DNA of 64,000 nucleotides from Halarsenatibacter silvermanii. GTDB taxonomy: Bacteria > Bacillota > Halanaerobiia > Halanaerobiales > Halarsenatibacteraceae. Positions 7,812 to 16,154 of the stretch are shown one piece after another; the stretch's first letter is position 1; each line of letters starts with the position of its first letter. The notes below the pieces were generated by a model, which was given only the letters and a program-made list of their open reading frames with translations, made no database searches and was not told the origin of the DNA. The stretch lies in assembly GCF_900103135.1 (NCBI RefSeq), contig NZ_FNGO01000004.1:1-64000 (forward strand), written 5' to 3'. The position numbers were made by a program, and so were the translations under genes.

Positions 7812-10073
7812 TTATAACATTGAAAGGGGATCTACATCAACTGCGCTGTTTATCTCTTCGGGTTCCTCAGACTTTATAAATTTTTTGAGATAAGGAATAT
7901 AGTTAAGGCGTGAATTTACATTTTCAAAAAATATCAGCATATGCCAGCGATAATTTTTCTTTATTCTAGTCAAAGGTGCCGGTGCCGGCCCTCTGTACGT
8001 CATGCTTCCGCAGGGTTTTGAAGCTATGAAGTCTTCCAGTTCGGAGGCAAAGGAAGCGACCGAATCGTGATTTTCCCCCTTGATTATGATCCTGACCAGC
8101 CGGGAGAGGGGGGGATAATTCAATTTTCTTCTCAAATTTATCTCCTGATCGTAAAATTTATGGTCTTTACCGCCCACAACATTTTCCAGAACGTAATGTT
8201 CGGGATCAAAACTCTGAATTATAACCCGGCCCTTTTTGTCTCCCCTCCCCGCCCTTCCGGCAACCTGAGTCAATAATTGAAAGGCTCTTTCTGAGGAACG
8301 AAAGTCGGGCAAATTTAAAACTGTGTCAGCTCCCATCACGCCAACAAGAGTGATATTATGAAAATCATGGCCTTTGGCTATCATCTGAGTGCCAACTATT
8401 ATATCGAGTTCACCGCGGTCAATTCTGCTCAATAATTTTTTGTAGGAATCTTTGCTCCGGGTTGTATCCTGATCCATTCTGGCTATTGCAGCATCGGGAT
8501 ATAACTCTTCCAGCCTTGTTTCTAGCTTCTCAGTACCGGTGCCAAATTCCTTCAGGAGATCGCTCTCGCATTCGGGGCAATATTCAGGTATCTCGCTGCT
8601 AAAATCACAGTAATGGCATTTGAGCTGATCCGAGGTTCTATGATAGGTGAGAGTGATATCACAGTGCTGACATTCCAGCGCTTCTCCGCATTCTTGACAG
8701 AGAATAAAATTGGCAAAACCTCTCCTGTTCAAAAATATCAGAGACTGCTCGTTTTCATTCAGACGTTTTTCCAGGGCCTTTCTAATTTTTTTGCTGAAAA
8801 CGTTTGAGTTCCCATCAGACATCTCCTGACGCATGTCAGCTATCTCGATATCCGGCATTCTGCCTCCACCGGCTCTTTCATCCAGGCTCAAATAAACATA
8901 ATCTCCCCGGGAGGCAAAATGATAACTCTCCAGCGAAGGGGTAGCAGAGCCCATAACCACAGGAAAGTTTTCCACCTGTCCTCTGATCACTGCTGCCCCT
9001 CGAGCATGATAATAGGGAGGCGTTTCCTGTTTATAAGTATTTTCATGCTCCTCATCAATTACAATCAGACCGGGATTCTGCAGAGGAGCAAAAACAGCAG
9101 AACGGGCTCCTATGACAATGCTGGCTTCTCCGTTGCGGATCCTGAACCATTCATCCCTTCTCTCAGCGGGAGAGAGTCTGCTGTGCATGACTGCTATCCG
9201 GCCGGGAAATTTTCTATAGAAAAAATCGACCAGATAAGGAGTTAGAGAAATTTCAGGAACCAGAATTATCGCCTGCCTTTTATACTCAAGACAGGCCTCT
9301 GTTAACCGCAGGTAAAGCTCAGTTTTTCCGCTGCCGGTCACTCCGTGCAATAGAATAACTTCCGATTTTTCATTTTCTACGGCCGGCATCATCCTGTTTA
9401 GAGCCTGAGCCTGTTCATCGTTGAGGGTTATATTTTCATTTGCGGACCGATCTTTGGATGATTTCACGACATACTCCGGGCTTTTTTTTACAGTAATCTC
9501 ACAGCGCTCGAGCAAATCTTTCTCTTCCAGCCCATACAGAACAGAGCGGGTAACTTCAGCCAGATCAATGATATCTGCGGCTGCCATAACCTCTTCTTCC
9601 CTATTTAAAAGAAATTCGAGAACTCTGGACTGGGCCGGCGCTCTTTTTTTAAGCTTTTCTATCGTGGCTTCGAGGTTCATTTTCTCCGGGACTCTATAAT
9701 GAATTCTGGAGGTACCTGACATCTTTCCGGCCCTGACTCTGGCGGGCAGAGCAGCGCGAATGAAACTCTGCAGGGAAGTGTGATAATAAGATGAAAGTCT
9801 TTTCAATGATTTTATAAGCCCGGCAGAAAAACAGGGTTTTTCATTGATTATATCACCGGCAGGCTTTATTTTTTTGTGGTCTATATCCGGATTTTGTGTA
9901 AAGCCTGTTACATATCCGATAACTTTCCTGCTGCCTAGCGGCACAGTAATCTGCTGCCCCAGGGAAAAATCATCCGAACTCCTGTTTTTTCCGGGCATAT
10001 ATGTCAGTTCGCCGCTCCCGGTTATGGGAACATCTACAGTTACCTCGAGAAATTTATCCGACAATTTTCTCAC
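7812..10073 (-). CDS. priA: primosomal replication restart helicase PriA
   Basis: 3'-5' helicase that reloads the replisome at stalled forks. The 753-residue product has the N-terminal DNA-binding domain, Walker A GVTGSGKTELYL, DEEH box (VIDEEHENTYKQ), eight zinc-binding cysteines in four CxxC pairs (about residues 460-505) and helicase motifs V-VI (QVAGRAGRG). The GTG start overlaps the upstream membrane gene by 20 bp; a TTG three codons later with AAGGTGA before it is an alternative. Confidence 0.96.
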   Translation of the reverse strand: MRKLSDKFLEVTVDVPITGSGELTYMPGKNRSSDDFSLGQQITVPLGSRKVIGYVTGFTQNPDIDHKKIKPAGDIINEKPCFSAGLIKSLKRLSSYYHTSLQSFIRAALPARVRAGKMSGTSRIHYRVPEKMNLEATIEKLKKRAPAQSRVLEFLLNREEEVMAAADIIDLAEVTRSVLYGLEEKDLLERCEITVKKSPEYVVKSSKDRSANENITLNDEQAQALNRMMPAVENEKSEVILLHGVTGSGKTELYLRLTEACLEYKRQAIILVPEISLTPYLVDFFYRKFPGRIAVMHSRLSPAERRDEWFRIRNGEASIVIGARSAVFAPLQNPGLIVIDEEHENTYKQETPPYYHARGAAVIRGQVENFPVVMGSATPSLESYHFASRGDYVYLSLDERAGGGRMPDIEIADMRQEMSDGNSNVFSKKIRKALEKRLNENEQSLIFLNRRGFANFILCQECGEALECQHCDITLTYHRTSDQLKCHYCDFSSEIPEYCPECESDLLKEFGTGTEKLETRLEELYPDAAIARMDQDTTRSKDSYKKLLSRIDRGELDIIVGTQMIAKGHDFHNITLVGVMGADTVLNLPDFRSSERAFQLLTQVAGRAGRGDKKGRVIIQSFDPEHYVLENVVGGKDHKFYDQEINLRRKLNYPPLSRLVRIIIKGENHDSVASFASELEDFIASKPCGSMTYRGPAPAPLTRIKKNYRWHMLIFFENVNSRLNYIPYLKKFIKSEEPEEINSAVDVDPLSML

Positions 10074-11100
10074 CTTTGTTTATCTCCCTCATGCAGAGCA
10101 GCCCCCCCGGTAAAAGTAGAATGTAAAAAGTAAAGAACCTCCAGCCGAAGACCACAATCCCAACATAATTGCCGGGAATAAATGCCGCAAACAAAGACGC
10201 AACTCCTAGTTCAGCAATCCCACTGGCACCAGGTGTCGGCAAAAAAGGCAGAACCAGATATATGAGAGTCTGCATGATGTAAGCTCTCATAAAATTTGCT
10301 TCCAGCCCCATGCCCGAAAGCATAACGGGAATTATAAAAAATAACAAACTCCAGAACATAAAAGCCGAAATAAGAGCCAGAATCAAATGCAGGGGTCTAT
10401 CACTCAAAACTCTCAGGGAGTTGCGAAATCTCCTCATCCCGTATTTTGCTCTCACCAGGTACCTTTTGGCCCTGATACTTCTCCGGAAAATACTGTTTAT
10501 CACTGGTATATGAAGAACCTTATTAAAAATATTTTCAGCTACGTTGGGCACAAAAGAAAAGAGAACTATTCCCACCGATATTGAAGCCCCAAATAATATC
10601 ACCATAATAAAAACATAAAAAGGAATCAAACCGCTGGATATATATCCGCGAAAAAAAGCAAAGAAAAAAATTGACATGATGCCTAAAAGCATCATTCTAT
10701 AAACAAATTGGACTATTACTATGGAAGAAGCTTTGGCAACATCAACGCCATTCTTGGTCAAAAAATATACTCTGAAAGGACCTCCTCCGGTAGCAAAAGG
10801 AGTCACCCGGGAAGCAAAGGCGCCGGCGAGATAAACCTTAAGCCCAGCCCATATGCTGAGCTTTTCTTTTACAGCGAGAGCCAGTATTTTAAGGGTTAAG
10901 GAAGCAGCAAGCCAGTTGAGAACTGTCAAAACCATGAGTATAATTATCGTGTTATAATCCACATAATTGAAGATCTGTTCCAGCGCTTCCAGATCAATCG
11001 TAAAAAAGATGATTACAGCCGAGATACCCAGGCTTATACTCATGGCCAGTCTTACACCTTTGATCAAATTTTCTCTGCTGAACTCTTCCCTGATATGCAT
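10054..11100 (-). CDS. flippase-like integral membrane protein (UPF0104 / LPG synthase TM family)
   Basis: A 348-residue polytopic protein with about eight hydrophobic segments, matching the flippase-like domain seen in lysylphosphatidylglycerol synthase N-termini and UPF0104 proteins. Supporting motifs are ATPFATGGGPFRVYFL and LPFLPTPGASGIAELGV near the C-terminus. No synthetase domain follows, so lipid transport or flipping is a guess. It overlaps priA by 20 bp, which suggests translational coupling. Confidence 0.82.
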   Translation of the reverse strand: MHIREEFSRENLIKGVRLAMSISLGISAVIIFFTIDLEALEQIFNYVDYNTIIILMVLTVLNWLAASLTLKILALAVKEKLSIWAGLKVYLAGAFASRVTPFATGGGPFRVYFLTKNGVDVAKASSIVIVQFVYRMMLLGIMSIFFFAFFRGYISSGLIPFYVFIMVILFGASISVGIVLFSFVPNVAENIFNKVLHIPVINSIFRRSIRAKRYLVRAKYGMRRFRNSLRVLSDRPLHLILALISAFMFWSLLFFIIPVMLSGMGLEANFMRAYIMQTLIYLVLPFLPTPGASGIAELGVASLFAAFIPGNYVGIVVFGWRFFTFYILLLPGGLLCMREINKGEKIVG

Positions 11101-11145
11101 TATTTATAACACCCTAAAACTTTCTTTTAAAAAACCAGAGCTGTT

Positions 11146-11273
11146 GGTTCTTTTTCATATCAACTGGTTGAATATAGTTCAGTCATAACTATATTGCTTA
11201 TTATTGTAAGTTATAAACTGCCCTGATTATCCAGTATATATGGCAATTTTACAGCGGGTCCGGATAAAGGACC
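11146..11273. repeat. degenerate dispersed repeat, copy D
   Basis: From 11146 (GGTTCTTT) the sequence shares about 55 bp with 15837-15895: both have CATATCA, then GGTT, AATATAGTT and TTGCTTATTATT in the same order and spacing. The right end GATAAAGGACC resembles an inverted copy of the left end (GGTTCTTTTTC against GGTCCTTTATC). I find no 8-bp target duplication, so this looks like an old, decayed element. It fills the interval between the flippase-like gene and metK, which otherwise shows nothing. Confidence 0.35.
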
Positions 11274-11289
11274 ATTTGTAATTATATCT

Positions 11290-12474
11290 TTACAGCCTTC
11301 CGGCCTTATCCTTAAGCATATCGGCCCTGTCAGTTTTCTCCCAGCTCAGATCCAGTTCCGGACGTCCAAAATGGCCGTAGGAAGCGGTCTGTAGATACAC
11401 GGGATTTCTCAAATTCAAATCCTCGATGATTCCTTTCGGTGTTAGATCAAAATTTTCTCTGATAAGATGAACAAAATCCTCTTCCGAAATACTGCTGCTG
11501 CCGCCGGTCTTTACTGCTATTGAAAGCGGCCGGGCGACGCCGATCGCATAGGATAATTGTACCTCACATTCCTCAGCCAGCCCTGCAGCCACAATATTTT
11601 TGGCCACATAGCGCGCGGCATAAGAAGCCGATCTATCAACTTTGGTCGGGTCTTTGCCGGAAAAACAGCCCCCGCCATGCCGGGAACGGCCGCCATAAGT
11701 ATCCACAATAATTTTTCTTCCGGTCAGACCGGCATCGCCGTGAGGACCGCCTATGACAAACCTGCCGGTAGGATTAATAAAGTATTCGGTATTCTCATCG
11801 AGCATATCTTCAGACACCACGGATTTGATCACATGGCTTGTTATATCATTTTCAAGCTGCTTCCTCGTTATATCGGGATGATGCTGGGCCGATACGACCA
11901 CCTTGTCGACCCGAAAAGGGCGTCCGTCCCTGTATTCAACCGTGACCTGAGTTTTACCATCAGGCCTCAGATAATCGAGTGTTTTCTGTTTTCTAACCTC
12001 GGCCAGCCTGCGGGCCAGTTTATGTGATAAAACTATGGGCAGTGGCATCAGTTCCGGGGTTTCAGAACAGGCATAACCAAACATCAGCCCCTGGTCACCG
12101 GCCCCCAGTTCCCGCTTTTTCCCGGGAGAACTGTTTTTTTGAGCTTTATCAACCCCCATTGCTATATCGGAGGACTGTTCATCAATCGCGGTTATAACGG
12201 CACAGGTCTCACCATCAAATCCAAATTTAGCCCGGTTATAACCTATGTCGACGATGGTCTTTCTGGCAGTATCGGAGATATCCACATAACAATCAGTCGA
12301 GATTTCTCCAGAAACAAGAACCAGTCCGGTGGTGGTGAAGGTCTCACAGGCCACCCTGGCACCGGGATCTTTCTCAATGATCTCATCCAATACCGCATCA
12401 GATATTTGATCTGCCACCTTATCGGGATGACCTTCAGTAACTGATTCAGAGGTGAATTTATAATTATTTTTCAT
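11290..12474 (-). CDS. metK: S-adenosylmethionine synthetase
   Basis: Makes S-adenosylmethionine from methionine and ATP. The 394-residue product has [22 protein letters not shown] and the glycine-rich [17 protein letters not shown] loop, and normal length. The start at 12474 follows AAAGGGAG; a longer open frame into lgt is not used by the family. It overlaps the lgt stop by 11 bp. No SAM riboswitch is possible directly upstream because lgt occupies that space. Confidence 0.96.
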   Translation of the reverse strand: MKNNYKFTSESVTEGHPDKVADQISDAVLDEIIEKDPGARVACETFTTTGLVLVSGEISTDCYVDISDTARKTIVDIGYNRAKFGFDGETCAVITAIDEQSSDIAMGVDKAQKNSSPGKKRELGAGDQGLMFGYACSETPELMPLPIVLSHKLARRLAEVRKQKTLDYLRPDGKTQVTVEYRDGRPFRVDKVVVSAQHHPDITRKQLENDITSHVIKSVVSEDMLDENTEYFINPTGRFVIGGPHGDAGLTGRKIIVDTYGGRSRHGGGCFSGKDPTKVDRSASYAARYVAKNIVAAGLAEECEVQLSYAIGVARPLSIAVKTGGSSSISEEDFVHLIRENFDLTPKGIIEDLNLRNPVYLQTASYGHFGRPELDLSWEKTDRADMLKDKAGRL

Positions 12475-13234
12475 CGGTATCTCCCTTTCTATCTCTGATA
12501 AAAAAAACCAGACACAAAGCCAGGATGGCACCACTTACAGGTCTGGCTATCTGTATACCAGCCAGGTATAGGCTGTCCACCCTGATATCCTCTATAAAAA
12601 AGCGTCCCAGCGAGTAAAGTCCCAGGCCCAGGGCCAGAACTTTTCCCCGGCTATAAAATCGAGACCGGGTGTAGATAACGAGCAGGATAAAGACAAAAGT
12701 ATTCCAGATAAATTCATAAAAAAAAGCGGGATGATAATAACTACCCTCTATATACATGCCCTCCCGAATAAAGCCGGGGAAAATTTCCATAAATTCCTGA
12801 CTCACTTCGCCCCCGTGAGCTTCCTGATTGGCAAAGTTGCCCCAGCGGCCGACAGCCAGCCCCAGCAGAAATGCCGGGGTAAGAAGGTCTGCAAATTCCA
12901 GAAAATCAAAATCCCTTCGTCTGACAAATACAAATGTGTACAAAATACCGGTGATGATAGCGCCGTGGATGGCAAGGCCACCGCTGGTAATATCGATTAT
13001 CCTGCGGAGATCATTACTGTAATATCTCCAGTTGAAAACGACATAATACAGCCTGGTACCTATCAGAGTAATTGGGAGTCCAAATAACAGAAAATCAATG
13101 ATGTCTTCAGAATCATAGGACCACTTTTTACCCTGCCACAAAACATAAAAAAGACCCATCAATATTCCTGTAGTTACAAATATTCCATACCACCTGATGC
13201 TCAATCCGCGAAGCTCAAAGGCGACCGGGTCCAC
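12464..13234 (-). CDS. lgt: prolipoprotein diacylglyceryl transferase
   Basis: First enzyme of lipoprotein maturation, adding diacylglycerol to the lipobox Cys. The 256-residue product has seven or so membrane segments, the HGAIITG stretch and the Lgt signature [13 protein letters not shown]. It starts with GTG behind AGGAGA. Together with lspA and lnt in this window it completes the three-step triacylation pathway. Its place between coaBC and metK interrupts the usual coaBC-priA order. Confidence 0.95.
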   Translation of the reverse strand: MDPVAFELRGLSIRWYGIFVTTGILMGLFYVLWQGKKWSYDSEDIIDFLLFGLPITLIGTRLYYVVFNWRYYSNDLRRIIDITSGGLAIHGAIITGILYTFVFVRRRDFDFLEFADLLTPAFLLGLAVGRWGNFANQEAHGGEVSQEFMEIFPGFIREGMYIEGSYYHPAFFYEFIWNTFVFILLVIYTRSRFYSRGKVLALGLGLYSLGRFFIEDIRVDSLYLAGIQIARPVSGAILALCLVFFIRDRKGDTDEK

Positions 13235-13251
13235 AGCATCTCCTCCTAAAA

Positions 13252-14436
13252 CTAAAATAATTCTTTTATCCTGTCCAGCAAAATATCAGCTATCATCGCC
13301 TTGCTGCGTTCGGTGATTTTCTCTTCAAAATTTTGTCCGATCAGATAACCCTCGTTATTTTCCGATTTAAAGCCTGTGTTTTTAGCCGAAATATCATTGA
13401 CAAACAGCATATCAGGTGCCTTTTTTTCATATTTATCCCGGCCCCGGACAAGAATATTTTCCGCTTCAGCAGCAAAACCGATGATTTTCTGGCCGGGTTT
13501 TTTCATTTCCCGCAGGGAATTCAGTATATCTGGATTTGGCTCGAGACTTAATTCCAGACCTGGCCGATCATTTTTTTTGATTTTGCCCGAAATAAAATTA
13601 GCCGGTTTAAAATCCGAAACCGCCGCAGCCAGAATTGCGGCATCCATATCCGGGAAAACCTGAGAGCAGATTTCGTGCATCTCTTCAGCCTTCTCAACAG
13701 AATAGTTCGAGCATCCTGCCGGCGCTTCCAGATCTGTTGGCCCAGAAACAAGGGTGACTTCCGCCCCTCGATAAATCGCTCTTTCGGCAGCTTTATAACC
13801 CATCCTCCCGGAAGAATGATTGCTCAAAAATCTTACCTCATCGAGCGGTTCTCTGGTGGGGCCGGCAGTGATTAAAAATTTATAACCTGCAAGGTCACCG
13901 GGAACCAGTTCTTTTTTGATTGACCTGACCAGGTCCTCAGGTTCCGGCATTCTTCCTTTTCCCTCTGTACCGCAGGCCAGCCGACCGGTCTCAGGAACTG
14001 CTATTTGGTAGCCCCTGTCAGCAAGAATATCTATATTATCCTGAACCACATCTTTTTCATACATATTTACATTCATGGTCGGCGCCAGTATTACCGGCGA
14101 ATTTAAAGCCAGCATTGTGGTGCTGAGCAGGTCATCGCCCTGACCGGCAGCCAGGCGGGCCAAAAAATCAGCAGAAGCGGGAGCGACAATCCCTATGTCG
14201 ATCCCTTCAGCCAGCTCAATATGGTTTATGGTGCTGTCAGCAGGTGGGGAAAATATATTCTTCTTGACGGGATTACCTGTCAGAGACTTGAGGGTTGTGG
14301 GAGTTATGAATTCACAGGCTGCTTCCGTCATCACCGTCCTAACATCATAACCACATTTGGTTAGGCTGCTGGCCAGCGAGGCACTTTTATAGGCGGCTAT
14401 ACCACCGGTAATACCCAGAAGTACCCGAGGGGGCAT
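13252..14436 (-). CDS. coaBC: bifunctional CoaB/CoaC (phosphopantothenate-cysteine ligase / decarboxylase)
   Basis: Two steps of coenzyme A synthesis in one 394-residue protein. The N-terminal half (1-185) is the flavin decarboxylase with GITGGIAAYK, APTMNVNMYE and ACGTEGKGRMPEP carrying the active-site Cys. The C-terminal half is the ligase with ITAGPTREPLDEVRFLSN and the K-K-D stretch near KIKKNDRPG. Follows rpoZ by 22 bp, as in most Firmicutes. Confidence 0.96.
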   Translation of the reverse strand: MPPRVLLGITGGIAAYKSASLASSLTKCGYDVRTVMTEAACEFITPTTLKSLTGNPVKKNIFSPPADSTINHIELAEGIDIGIVAPASADFLARLAAGQGDDLLSTTMLALNSPVILAPTMNVNMYEKDVVQDNIDILADRGYQIAVPETGRLACGTEGKGRMPEPEDLVRSIKKELVPGDLAGYKFLITAGPTREPLDEVRFLSNHSSGRMGYKAAERAIYRGAEVTLVSGPTDLEAPAGCSNYSVEKAEEMHEICSQVFPDMDAAILAAAVSDFKPANFISGKIKKNDRPGLELSLEPNPDILNSLREMKKPGQKIIGFAAEAENILVRGRDKYEKKAPDMLFVNDISAKNTGFKSENNEGYLIGQNFEEKITERSKAMIADILLDRIKELF

Positions 14437-14458
14437 GTAAACACTCCTTTCAATCCTG

Positions 14459-14677
14459 TCAATCCTGCTCGGTATTTTGATCTCCGTCTTTTAATACGAT
14501 TTTGCCTCCGGCTATCTCCTCCAGACTTTTAGAGACGACCTTACCGCTGCGATAATTCTCTTTAAGATCTCTGCCGCCATTGTTCAAATTGCGAGCTCTT
14601 TTGGAAGCCATAATGACAAGTTCAAAGGGGTTTTCGACGTTTTTGGTGAGCTCACTGTAAGTTGGTCTGTTAACCAT
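14459..14677 (-). CDS. rpoZ: RNA polymerase omega subunit
   Basis: Small subunit that helps assemble RNA polymerase. A 72-residue product starting MVNRPTYSELTK at 14677, preceded by AGGAGG; it contains NPFELVIMASKRARNL, the conserved omega helix. A longer frame to 14707 overlaps gmk and lacks a better start. Position directly after gmk is the standard arrangement. Confidence 0.93.
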   Translation of the reverse strand: MVNRPTYSELTKNVENPFELVIMASKRARNLNNGGRDLKENYRSGKVVSKSLEEIAGGKIVLKDGDQNTEQD

Positions 14678-14681
14678 ACTA

Positions 14682-15272
14682 TTACCTCCTGTTTTTTTCT
14701 TTTTCAAAAATGCCGATCAATCTTTCTGCGGTTTCATCGATGTCGTCATTGACCACTCTGTAATCATACCGGGAAGCTTCTTCGATCTCCTTCCGGGCAT
14801 TTTCAAGTCTCAATTTTCGCATTTCGTTGTCCTCTGAATCACGGCTGGCCAGCCTCTTTTCCAGAGCAGAAAAAGAAGGAGGCTCCAAAAAAATAAAAAC
14901 TGCTTCGGGGAAAATTTTTCTGACCTGCCTGGCCCCCTGAATATCTATCTCCAGAATTACATCTTTACCAGCTTCGAGAGCTTCTTTTACGAATTTTTTG
15001 GGAGTTCCATAAAGATAGCCGTGAACTTCTGCCCACTCAATAAAACCTTCTTCTGCTTTTATGCGTTCAAATTCATCTTCTTCTACAAAATAATAATCCT
15101 CACCGTTTTCTTCATGATCTCTCGGGGGCCTTGTAGTCATGGAAATAGAGTACTCTACACCATCATATTTTTCGAACAATCTATCAAGAACAGTTCCTTT
15201 ACCCACCCCGGAAGGGCCCGAAAAAACGAATAAAATACCTCCACTCAATTTTAAACTCACTCCCCGCTGCAA
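14682..15272 (-). CDS. gmk: guanylate kinase
   Basis: Phosphorylates GMP to GDP. The 196-residue product has Walker A SGPSGVGKGT, the GMP-binding TTRPPRDHEENGEDYYFV segment and EIDIQGARQVR. The chosen TTG start at 15272 is nine bases behind GAGGAA at the end of remA; other TTG/GTG codons within the next eight residues are possible. Operon order remA-gmk-rpoZ is conserved. Confidence 0.95.
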   Translation of the reverse strand: MQRGVSLKLSGGILFVFSGPSGVGKGTVLDRLFEKYDGVEYSISMTTRPPRDHEENGEDYYFVEEDEFERIKAEEGFIEWAEVHGYLYGTPKKFVKEALEAGKDVILEIDIQGARQVRKIFPEAVFIFLEPPSFSALEKRLASRDSEDNEMRKLRLENARKEIEEASRYDYRVVNDDIDETAERLIGIFEKEKNRR

Positions 15273-15278
15273 TAATTC

Positions 15279-15536
15279 TTATTCCTCGTCGTCTTTATCC
15301 TCCAGACGCTGAGAAACAGTTTCCGGCTGAATGGCAGAAAGCACAATATGATCACTGTCAGTTATTATCACCGCTCTGGTCCTGCGTCCATAGGTGGCAT
15401 CGATAAGCATCCCCCGCTCCCTTGCCTCCTGTATCAATCTTTTGATAGGAGCAGATTCGGGACTTACCACGGATATTACCCTGTTGCCGGCAACTATATT
15501 ACCAAAGCCTATATTTATAAGCTCTACATCTGACAT
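15279..15536 (-). CDS. remA: RemA/DUF370 family regulator
   Basis: DNA-binding protein that in Bacillus activates matrix genes; in many Firmicutes it is simply the first gene upstream of gmk. The 85-residue product ([15 protein letters not shown]...) has the family's [15 protein letters not shown] core. The start at 15536 follows AAGGAGG. A longer open frame extends to 15623 but runs into a transposed element (15558-15631), so it is not real coding sequence. Confidence 0.93.
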   Translation of the reverse strand: MSDVELINIGFGNIVAGNRVISVVSPESAPIKRLIQEARERGMLIDATYGRRTRAVIITDSDHIVLSAIQPETVSQRLEDKDDEE

Positions 15537-15557
15537 TTTCCTGCCTCCTTGAAAATA

Positions 15558-15631
15558 AAATCTTCTTGTTATCAGTTGATAGATATCGTATAAGATCACA
15601 ATCATGACAATAACTGAAGACAAGAAGATCC
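15558..15631. mobile_element. 74-bp miniature inverted-repeat element, copy B
   Basis: The ends are 21-bp imperfect inverted repeats: ATCTTCTTGTTATCAGTTG after two substituted bases on the left, and TAACTGAAGACAAGAAGATC plus C on the right. The flanks are a perfect direct repeat TGAAAATA at 15550-15557 and 15632-15639, an 8-bp target duplication. The left 53 bp match the right end of the 322-bp copy at 56891-57212, and the right 21 bp match its left end, so this is an internal-deletion derivative. It lies 21 bp upstream of the remA start, inside the likely 5' leader. Its left end carries TTGTTA-17-TATAAG pointing rightward. Confidence 0.85.
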
Positions 15632-15709
15632 TGAAAATAATGCGATCTTACCCGGGTTCAGAACATAACTTATCCTGAACTGCTCAACTTTATGTTTTCA
15701 TTTTAGATA

Positions 15710-15738
15710 ATAATAACATAGCTATTTATCTTTAGCAA
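15710..15738 (-). promoter_or_regulatory. sigma-A-type promoter candidate for the remA operon
   Basis: On the minus strand TTGCTA (15738-15733), 17-base spacer, TATTAT (15715-15710). It would start transcription near 15703, placing the 74-bp element in the mRNA leader of remA. Confidence 0.45.
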
Positions 15739-15836
15739 GAACAACCCTCTCATATCCTCAAACACGATTAGCAAAGATATTTGAGCTTTTGCTTTACCAG
15801 ACTTGGGCAGCAGAGTTTATAAATACTTGCATTTGT

Positions 15837-15910
15837 GGATCTTCGCCATATCATTCGGTTTAATATAGTTTTTGGTCATATTCACATTGCTTATTATTTC
15901 AGGCTGATCC
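15837..15910. repeat. degenerate dispersed repeat, copy E
   Basis: Begins GGATCTTCGCCATATCA and shares ordered blocks (CATATCA, GGTT, AATATAGTT, TTGCTTATTATT) with copy D at 11146. Later blocks CCAGTAT and GGCAATT are also shared, so homology may reach about 16000. No target duplication was found; the right end is uncertain. Confidence 0.35.
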
Positions 15911-16081
15911 GAACTTTGAAAAATTTCCAGTATTTCCTCGCTCTGTAGCTTCCGATATTTTTAAAACCCCGGCAATTAAGATTATAGGTAACCCTGAGTC
16001 CACATTTATTTATATCTATGTAAATTTAACCTGCTGCTTCGGAAAGAAGCGTATTTCTAAATCTCCTTCCCTCAGAACAGT

Positions 16082-16110
16082 TTGTCAGGATTACCTGTAA
16101 ATGTTAGAAT
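16082..16110 (+). promoter_or_regulatory. sigma-A-type promoter for rqcH
   Basis: TTGTCA (16082-16087), 17-base spacer, TAGAAT (16105-16110) on the plus strand, about 45 bp upstream of the TTG start of rqcH. The leader contains the ACAGGAG ribosome site. Confidence 0.6.
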
Positions 16111-16154
16111 GGACAGAGAAACCTGACTGAAAAATAATAACAGGAGTGATCATT

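Larger units (their letters stand above)
15632..16154. other. gene-poor divergent intergenic region
   Basis: About 520 bp separate the remA side from rqcH. It holds a minus-strand promoter candidate (15710-15738), a degenerate repeat (15837-15910), a small hairpin GCTTC-GGAAA-GAAGC near 16036, and the rqcH promoter (16082-16110). No open frame with a ribosome site and no recognisable RNA gene was seen. Confidence 0.6.

Noticed and set aside
11259-11273. Possible terminator GGTCC-TTTATCC-GGACC after metK
   Set aside because: Stem of only five pairs and no T-run on the minus strand.
11520-12027. Several long plus-strand open frames opposite metK, murC, ftsZ and other genes
   Set aside because: They are antisense shadows of well-recognised genes, lack ribosome sites and have no family resemblance.
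15537-15623. An N-terminal extension of remA reading [18 protein letters not shown]
   Set aside because: Most of it is translated transposed-element sequence; the true start has AAGGAGG and the family N-terminus at 15536.
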